A stretch of 10,450 nucleotides of DNA, taken from positions 1-10,450 of the forward strand of contig JBHHVZ010000096.1 in NCBI GenBank assembly GCA_046756245.1, in the 5' to 3' direction. Below are positions 6,132 to 10,450 of this stretch, piece after piece. The DNA is from G021776435 sp046756245. Lineage in GTDB: Bacteria; Pseudomonadota; Alphaproteobacteria; Caulobacterales; Parvularculaceae. The position numbers and the translations under genes are program-made. The notes beneath the pieces were generated by a model. It saw nothing but the letters and a program-made list of their open reading frames with translations. It was not told the DNA's origin and ran no database searches. Every line of letters starts with the position of its first letter. Position 1 is the stretch's first letter.

Positions 6132-7421
6132 CTATTCAGCCGGCGCGGCCTGCTGCGCGGCCGGGGCAGTCCGGAACGCCGACTTTTTCAGCACCGGATC
6201 GGAAATCGAATTTGGCGTTGGCTTCGGCGTTTCGAGAACGCCCAGAAGCGGCAGCAGAACAAGGAAGAAGATGAAGTAATAGGCCGTGCCGATCTGCGCC
6301 AGCGTCACATAGATCCCCTCAGGCGGCTGAGCTCCCAGATAGCCGAGCAGCACGCAGGCGGCGACGAAAAAGACGAACGCGATCCGCGCCCACGGGCGAT
6401 AGCGCATCGATCGCACTTTCGCCGTGTCGAGCCAGGGCAGGAAGAACAGAACGATAATCGACGCGAACATCGCAATGACGCCGCCAAGTTTCGACGAGAT
6501 GAAGAAGAAGTCAAAATTGATCGCGCGCAGGATGGCGTAGAATGGCAGGAAATACCATTCAGGCACGATATGCGCCGGCGTCGATAGCGGGTTCGCTTCG
6601 ATATAGTTATCGGGATGGCCCAACACATTCGGCGCAAAGAACACGAAGGCGGCGAACATCACCAGGAACGCCGCAATCGCGAAGCTGTCTTTCACGGTGT
6701 AATAGGGATGGAAGGGCAGCGTATCCTTTTTCGTCTTCACCTCGACGCCCGTCGGATTGTTGTTGCCCGGTATATGCAAAGCCCAAATATGAAGAATGAC
6801 GACGCCGAAAATCGCAAACGGCAGCAAATAGTGCAGACTGTAGAAACGGTTGAGCGTCGGATTGTCGACCGAGAATCCGCCCCATAAAAGGGTTCTGATC
6901 GCATCGCCCACGACCGGAATCGCCTTGAACAAGTTGGTGATCACTGTCGCCGCCCAAAACGACATCTGGCCCCATGGCAGCACATAGCCCATGAACGCGG
7001 TAGCGATCATAAGTATGAAAATTATGACGCCGAGGATCCACAGGACCTCGCGCGGCTCCTTGTGGGAGCCGTAATAAAGACCGCGGAACATATGGATGTA
7101 GACGGCGAGGAAGAACATCGACCCGCCGTTGGCGTGCACATAACGCATCAGCCATCCATAGTTCACGTCGCGCATAATGTGTTCGACGCTGTCGAACGCC
7201 ATATCCACGTGCGGCGTGTAATGCATCGCCAGCACGACGCCGGTGATGATCTGGATGACCAGAAATACGGCCAGAATGCCGCCGAACGTCCACCAGTAAT
7301 TAAGGTTTTTCGGCGTCGGGAAATCACCGAAGGAATCATAAGCGAGCCGAACGATCGGCAAGCGCTTGTCCAGCCAGCGCTCGATTGCAGAGCCTGGGAC
7401 GTAGGTGGATTCGTGACTCAT
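6132..7421 (-). CDS. petB: Cytochrome b subunit of the cytochrome bc1 complex
   Basis: This is the quinol-oxidising and quinone-reducing integral membrane core of complex III. The 429-residue product has eight hydrophobic segments. The four haem ligands are H96 and H110 (RYVHANGGSMFFLAVYIHMF) and H197 and H211 (SLHYLLPFAIFGVVILH). Their 14-residue spacings match the R. capsulatus protein almost position for position. The Qo-site motif PEWY is at 287-290, and GYVLPWGQMS at 145-154 is the cd1-helix region. The protein ends in a soluble Pro/Ala-rich tail (about 395-429) that is not part of the catalytic fold. The ATG at 7421 is preceded by AGGAGG at 7435-7430 with an 8-base spacer. That site overlaps the petA TAG, so petA and petB are translationally coupled. 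Confidence 0.98.
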   Translation of the reverse strand: MSHESTYVPGSAIERWLDKRLPIVRLAYDSFGDFPTPKNLNYWWTFGGILAVFLVIQIITGVVLAMHYTPHVDMAFDSVEHIMRDVNYGWLMRYVHANGGSMFFLAVYIHMFRGLYYGSHKEPREVLWILGVIIFILMIATAFMGYVLPWGQMSFWAATVITNLFKAIPVVGDAIRTLLWGGFSVDNPTLNRFYSLHYLLPFAIFGVVILHIWALHIPGNNNPTGVEVKTKKDTLPFHPYYTVKDSFAIAAFLVMFAAFVFFAPNVLGHPDNYIEANPLSTPAHIVPEWYFLPFYAILRAINFDFFFISSKLGGVIAMFASIIVLFFLPWLDTAKVRSMRYRPWARIAFVFFVAACVLLGYLGAQPPEGIYVTLAQIGTAYYFIFFLVLLPLLGVLETPKPTPNSISDPVLKKSAFRTAPAAQQAAPAE

Positions 7422-7433
7422 CGACGAGACCTC

Positions 7434-8012
7434 CTAGCCGATCTTGATAACGGTGTCGGTGACGAATTCATACGGCGGAACCGGCAGGTTCTCCGGCGCC
7501 GGCCCTTTGCGGATCCGGCCCGCGAGATCGTAATGCGAGCCGTGGCAGGGACAGAACCAGCCATTATACTCGCCGCGAGCCTCGCCCCGGTCGGTGCCGA
7601 GCGGTACGCAACCAAGGTGCGTGCACACGCCGACGACAACCATCCATTCGGGCTTCAAGCGCCGGTTTTCGTCTTCCGCGCCGGCCTTGCCGTCAATATT
7701 TTCGTTGCGCGCGACGTCGTCCTTGAGCACGCTCAAAGGCGTTTTCTCGGCTTCCGCAATTTCCTCCGCCGTCCGGTGGCGGATGAAAACCGGTTTGCCC
7801 TGCCAGACCACTTTGACGGCCTGTCCGACCGGAATGCCGGACAGATCGACTTCCTTGGTCGACAGGGCGAGAACCGATGCGTCCGGATTCAACTGATCTA
7901 CAAGCGGCCAGACCGCGCCGACCGCGCCAACGGCTGCAGCCGAGCCGGCCAGAAGGTGGATGAAATCGCGGCGTGTCGGTTCGCCTTCCTCTTTCTCGGT
8001 GGTCGCGCTCAT
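7434..8012 (-). CDS. petA: Rieske iron-sulfur subunit of the cytochrome bc1 complex
   Basis: This is the [2Fe-2S] protein that takes the first electron from quinol at the Qo site and delivers it to cytochrome c1. The 192-residue product starts with a twin-arginine motif (TRRDFIHLLAG, R14-R15) and a hydrophobic Ala/Gly/Val segment that stays as the membrane anchor, as in other bacterial Rieske proteins exported by Tat. The hinge (about 38-48) is followed by the soluble head. The cluster-binding boxes are CTHLGC (130-135) and CPCHGSH (154-160), supplying two Cys and two His ligands plus the disulfide pair. The stretch about 80-120, between the strands, is the insertion usual for alphaproteobacterial Rieske proteins. 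ATG 8012 was chosen over the open reading to 8177 because it begins just before the Tat motif and has GAGG nine bases upstream. It is the first gene of petABC. Confidence 0.97.
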   Translation of the reverse strand: MSATTEKEEGEPTRRDFIHLLAGSAAAVGAVGAVWPLVDQLNPDASVLALSTKEVDLSGIPVGQAVKVVWQGKPVFIRHRTAEEIAEAEKTPLSVLKDDVARNENIDGKAGAEDENRRLKPEWMVVVGVCTHLGCVPLGTDRGEARGEYNGWFCPCHGSHYDLAGRIRKGPAPENLPVPPYEFVTDTVIKIG

Positions 8013-8182
8013 CTGTCGTCGCCTCTTGCTGGCGTCCCATACTGATGGAATCACGGGAAATGCAGTTTTTGGATCGCGGGTGTCTCGCATGTCCTTCCGA
8101 CAAAGTCTAGGCGGAATAGGGCTGCGGCGAAGCGTCGCGAGGGGGCGCGCCGTGCGCCCGAAACATAAGGAATACAAGCATC
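8013..8182. promoter_or_regulatory. Divergent intergenic region between petABC and trmL
   Basis: This 170-base region must hold the promoters for petABC (minus) and trmL (plus), because the two transcripts start away from each other. I can see the petA ribosome site (GAGG at 8025-8022 on the minus strand) and a loose one for trmL (AAGGA, 8167-8171, eleven bases before the ATG). I cannot assign sigma-70 hexamers with confidence. The minus-strand reading frame that stays open through this region (to 8177) has no family similarity upstream of the Tat signal and is not treated as coding. Confidence 0.5.
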
Positions 8183-8650
8183 ATGCGCCTTGTTCTCTAC
8201 CAGCCGGACATCCCGGGCAATGTCGGGGCGGCGATTCGCGCCGCCGCGTGCTTCGGCACCGGCCTAGAGATTGTCGAGCCTTGCGGCTTTCCGCTGAGCG
8301 AAAAAAGGCTGCAGGCCGAGGTCGCGCGGGCCGCAATGGACTACGGGGCGCTGGCGCCGGCGGCGATGCACGCCGGCTGGGCGGCCTTCCTGGCGTCGCC
8401 GGCGCGGGCCGAAGGCCGGCTCGTGCTGCTGACCACGGGCGGCGAAACGCCGCTCTATGATTTTCACTTTCAGGAGAGCGATCTCGTGATGGTCGGACGG
8501 GAAAGCGCCGGCGTTCCGGACGAGGTTCGCGCGAGCGCCGATGCGCGCCTCTTCATTCCGATGGCGCCGGGCGCGCGCTCGCTCAATATGGCGGTCGCCG
8601 CCGCCGTCGCCCTGTCTGAGGCTAGGCGGCAGGTCGGGTGGTTGGATTGA
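8183..8650 (+). CDS. trmL: tRNA (cytidine/uridine(34)-2'-O)-methyltransferase, SPOUT family
   Basis: TrmL (YibK) uses S-adenosylmethionine to 2'-O-methylate the wobble nucleotide 34 of certain leucine tRNAs. The 155-residue product is the normal length of this minimal, knot-only SPOUT enzyme. It shows the substrate-side start LYQPDIPGNVGAAIRAAACFG (5-25) with the conserved N13 and R19, and the knot loops GRESAGVP (105-112) and FIPMAPGARSLNMAVAAAVALSEARRQ (124-150), which form the cofactor pocket. LLTTGG (82-87) is the first knot strand. The ATG at 8183 has AAGGA upstream with an 11-base spacer, slightly long. It diverges from petA and is followed after 93 bases by the broken VOC gene; that gap holds no clear terminator. 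Confidence 0.95.
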   Translation: MRLVLYQPDIPGNVGAAIRAAACFGTGLEIVEPCGFPLSEKRLQAEVARAAMDYGALAPAAMHAGWAAFLASPARAEGRLVLLTTGGETPLYDFHFQESDLVMVGRESAGVPDEVRASADARLFIPMAPGARSLNMAVAAAVALSEARRQVGWLD

Positions 8651-8743
8651 ACATCTAAAAATAATCCAACGAATCGAGACGAACTTGAATATTCTGGCTG
8701 GTTTTATCGCGTGAAACGCCACCGCGAATAGAGGACCAAAAGC

Positions 8744-9156
8744 ATGAAACAATCCATCGTTCATATCGCCCTCGTCGTGCGTGACTATGACGAGGCGATT
8801 GAGTTCTACACAAAGACGCTCCGCTTCGAACTCATTGAAGACACGTATCAACCCGAACAGGACAAACGCTGGGTCGTCGTGGCGCCGCCGGGCTCCAAGG
8901 GAACGACGCTCTTGCTGGCGCGCGCGTCGAAACCCGAACAGGAGCCGTTCATCGGCAATCAGGCCGGCGGGCGCGTGTTCCTCTTTTTGAACAGCGACGA
9001 TTTCTGGCGCGACTATAACGAGATGAAGGAAAGGGCGTCAAATTCGTGCGCGAACCGAAGGAAGCCGATTACGGCATGGTCGCCGTGTTCGAGGATCTTT
9101 ACGGCAACCGGTGGGACCTCCTGCAGCTTAATCCCGGCCACCCCCTCGCCCATTGA
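8744..9156 (+). pseudogene. VOC (glyoxalase/bleomycin-resistance) family gene with a single-base frameshift
   Basis: The first 96 codons encode a typical vicinal-oxygen-chelate domain protein: IVHIALVVRDYDEAIEFYTKTLRFELIED, with the usual first metal ligand H7, then a hydrophobic KRWVVVAPPG strand and GGRVFLFLNSDDFWRDYNEMKE. Around 9030-9035 (AAAGGG) the frame shifts. Re-reading from 9034 in the next frame gives GVKFVREPKEADYGMVAVFEDLYGNRWDLLQLNPGHPLAH and a TGA at 9154-9156, exactly the expected second half with the FEDLYGNRWDLLQL closing strand. One missing base restores a 137-residue protein of normal family length. Uncorrected, translation continues to a stop ending at 9196 with an unrelated tail. 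The start is firm: GAGGA at 8731-8735 lies eight bases before the ATG. Substrate is unknown; the family includes lyases, dioxygenases and resistance proteins. The lesion may be a genuine mutation or a sequencing error. Confidence 0.88.
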
Positions 9157-9231
9157 CGGGGGTGTGGACATGAATCGCCCGGCATGCTCGGAGTAAAACT
9201 GGCGCCGCAACTCTCTTGTAGAAGGAACTCC

Positions 9232-10104
9232 ATGCCGCTCAAATACAGAAAACAGAAGGCCAAAGCCTGGTTCGAGGAGCTGCAGGGGCGGTTTATCGCC
9301 GCCTTTGAAAAGCTCGAAGACGAAGCGGGGCCGCTCTACACAGACCTCGCGCCCGGCCGCTTCGCGCGAAAGCCGTGGAAGCGTGGGGATGGTTCATCAG
9401 ACGAAGGCGGCGGCGTCATGGCGGTCATGAAGGGCCGCGTTTTCGAAAAAGTCGGCGTGCATGTCTCGACGGTTTACGGCGAATTTTCCGATGAGTTTCG
9501 CGCGCAGATTCCCGGCGCGAACGAAGACCCGCGCTTCTGGGCCTCGGGCGTCTCGCTGATCGCGCACACGCGCAATCCGCATGCGCCGTCTGCGCATATG
9601 AACACGCGGATGATCGTCACCACCAAATGCTGGTTCGGCGGCGGCGGTGATTTGAACCCCATGCTCGACGCCTATCGCAGCGACAGCCACGAAGATGCGC
9701 GCGCCTTTCACGCGGCGCTTAAGGCCGCCTGCGACAGGCATGACGCGGAGTACTATCCGCGCTTCAAGAAGTGGTGCGACGAGTATTTCTTCCTGCCACA
9801 CCGGAACGAGCCGCGCGGCGTCGGCGGGATTTTTTATGACCGGCACGCGAGCGGCGACCGGGAGGCCGATTTCGCCTTCACGCAGGATGTGGGGCTGGCG
9901 TTTCTCGATGTTTATCCGAAGCTTGTCGCTGGGCGCATGGACGCGCCGTGGACGGATGAAGAACGGGAAGAACAACTCATCCGCCGCGGGCGCTACGCAG
10001 AATATAATTTGCTATATGACCGCGGCACGCAGTTCGGCCTCAGGACCGGCGGCAATGTGGAGGCGATCCTCTCCTCCCTTCCGCCCGAAGCGAAATGGCC
10101 TTAG
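9232..10104 (+). CDS. hemF: Oxygen-dependent coproporphyrinogen III oxidase
   Basis: HemF oxidatively decarboxylates two propionates of coproporphyrinogen III to give protoporphyrinogen IX, using O2, in aerobic haem synthesis in the cytoplasm. The 290-residue product is of normal family length. It contains FWASGVSLIAHTRNPHAPSAHMNTR (102-126), with the conserved histidines H112, H117 and H122, then CWFGGGGDLNP (133-143). The signature LPHRNEPRGVGGIFYD (188-203) holds H190, and GRYAEYNLLYDRGTQFGLRTGGNVEAILSSLPP closes the protein. The open reading begins upstream (ATG 9184), but ATG 9232 is preferred: GAAGGA ends five bases before it and the family similarity starts shortly after it. It lies 75 bases after the repaired end of the VOC gene. 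Confidence 0.97.
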   Translation: MPLKYRKQKAKAWFEELQGRFIAAFEKLEDEAGPLYTDLAPGRFARKPWKRGDGSSDEGGGVMAVMKGRVFEKVGVHVSTVYGEFSDEFRAQIPGANEDPRFWASGVSLIAHTRNPHAPSAHMNTRMIVTTKCWFGGGGDLNPMLDAYRSDSHEDARAFHAALKAACDRHDAEYYPRFKKWCDEYFFLPHRNEPRGVGGIFYDRHASGDREADFAFTQDVGLAFLDVYPKLVAGRMDAPWTDEEREEQLIRRGRYAEYNLLYDRGTQFGLRTGGNVEAILSSLPPEAKWP

Positions 10105-10117
10105 GGGGACAGGCGGA

Positions 10118-10137
10118 TTGAAGAGTTTAAACTTCAA
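10118..10137. repeat. Short near-palindrome after hemF
   Basis: TTGAA (10118-10122) and TTCAA (10133-10137) flank the perfect 8-base palindrome GTTTAAAC (10125-10132), with two extra bases (GA) on the left side. It begins 13 bases after the hemF stop. No T-run follows, so it is not a standard intrinsic terminator. It may be a weak transcript-end hairpin or chance. Confidence 0.35.
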
Positions 10138-10189
10138 CGCTCGCTGCTGTATGTCTGCGGACCAAGCTCTGTTGAAATTCAGCCTCTTC

Positions 10190-10234
10190 CTGTCATTCCG
10201 GGTTCGCCGCTATCGCGGCGCCCCGGAATGACAG
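10190..10234. repeat. 45-bp hairpin-forming intergenic repeat (REP-like)
   Basis: CTGTCATTCCGGG (10190-10202) is perfectly complementary to CCCGGAATGACAG (10222-10234). Inside, CGCCGC (10205-10210) pairs with GCGGCG (10215-10220) around TATC, so nearly the whole 45 bp folds into one long hairpin. Arms of the form TGTCATTCCGGG...CCCGGAATGACA are common as dispersed intergenic palindromes in alphaproteobacterial genomes. This copy lies between the convergent hemF and anmK-like genes, where it could also stop transcription from both sides. A minus-strand open frame here (10179-10400) merely translates the repeat and the anmK tail in a wrong frame. Confidence 0.82.
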
Positions 10235-10238
10235 AATA

Positions 10239-10277
10239 CGGAATGTCAACAACATGCAGCGCGCACGGGATGACGGG
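10239..10277. repeat. Degenerate partial copies of the adjacent repeat arm
   Basis: The arm motif CGGAATGAC of the intact repeat recurs in the same orientation as CGGAATGTC (10239-10247, eight of nine matching) and as GGGATGACGG (10267-10276, eight of ten matching GGAATGACAG). The bases between do not form a matching hairpin, so these look like decayed or rearranged repeat remnants beside the intact unit. Confidence 0.45.
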
Positions 10278-10285
10278 AAAAATGC

Positions 10286-10450
10286 TCACAGCGGCGCGCG
10301 GCAGAGAACGCCGCCGCGGGTGGGGACAGGCACGCGCGTCGTGCCCGGATAGCTTAAGGGAAGCTTTTTGAGGCTTCTCACCGCGAGATAGGCGAAGCAT
10401 TCAGCCTCGAGCGCGTCGCCGCGCCAGCCGGCTTCTTCCGCGGCGCACAC
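10286..10450 (-). CDS. anmK: Anhydro-N-acetylmuramic acid kinase, C-terminal end (partial)
   Basis: The 54 codons before the TGA (10288-10286) read AEEAGWRGDALEAECFAYLAVRSLKKLPLSYPGTTRVPVPTRGG and a short tail. This fits the end of AnmK: a G-D-x-x-E-A-x-x-F-A-Y-L-A-V-R core, then a G/K-L-P-L-S-x-P-x-T-T-x-V stretch. AnmK phosphorylates and opens 1,6-anhydro-N-acetylmuramic acid in cell-wall recycling. The residue run LKK where relatives usually have LRG or LKG, and the Arg in TTRV, are small departures. The gene begins outside the window, so its catalytic ATP-binding part cannot be checked. Confidence 0.8.
   Translation of the reverse strand: MCAAEEAGWRGDALEAECFAYLAVRSLKKLPLSYPGTTRVPVPTRGGVLCRAPL

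Noticed and set aside
7062..8045. A 327-codon plus-strand open frame antisense to petB and petA
   Set aside because: It overlaps two genes with all expected haem and iron-sulfur ligands; the translated product shows no family features.
8013..8177. N-terminal extension of PetA reading open to 8177
   Set aside because: The extra 55 residues would precede a Tat signal that must be N-terminal, and the ATG at 8012 has a suitable ribosome binding site.
1..10450. A novel multi-gene system, defence island, prophage or biosynthetic cluster
   Set aside because: All large genes but the C-terminal half of the PilZ-like protein belong to known families with housekeeping or common roles, and no integrase, transposase, repeat array or atypical base composition block was seen.

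Overview
This is a GC-rich, gene-dense chromosomal window from an alphaproteobacterium. The evidence for this is the set of protein sequences (Rieske protein, cytochrome b, cytochrome c1, a Pth with a C-terminal tail), the rplY-pth-(...)-ychF neighbourhood typical of that class, and separate petB and petC genes rather than a petBC fusion. I cannot name the genus from sequence alone. Almost everything here is housekeeping; I found no mobile element, CRISPR array, tRNA or rRNA, and no multi-gene system that looks undescribed.

Left part, plus strand (1-4228): the tail of ribosomal protein L25/Ctc (rplY), peptidyl-tRNA hydrolase (pth), a CPA2-type cation:proton antiporter without a regulatory RCK domain, the translation-associated ATPase ychF, and a PilZ-like protein with an unrecognised C-terminal half. 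Three of these (rplY, pth, ychF) serve translation; the antiporter is an odd insertion among them. A marked AT-rich inverted repeat sits just upstream of the PilZ-like gene.

Middle part, minus strand (4231-8012): petA-petB-petC, encoding the three catalytic subunits of the cytochrome bc1 complex, tightly coupled by Shine-Dalgarno sequences that overlap the preceding stop codons. A rho-independent terminator follows, and then mtnP (5'-methylthioadenosine phosphorylase) with its own perfect AGGAGG. mtnP converges on the PilZ-like gene with only two bases between stop codons.

Right part (8183-10450): trmL (tRNA wobble 2'-O-methyltransferase) diverges from petA. It is followed on the plus strand by a VOC/glyoxalase-family gene broken by a single-base frameshift, and by hemF (oxygen-dependent coproporphyrinogen III oxidase). 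After hemF comes an intergenic stretch carrying a 45-bp hairpin repeat with degenerate partial copies. The window then ends in the C-terminal 54 codons of an anmK-like gene on the minus strand. HemF and the bc1 genes share the theme of haem and aerobic respiration, but they lie on opposite strands and no shared regulation is visible.
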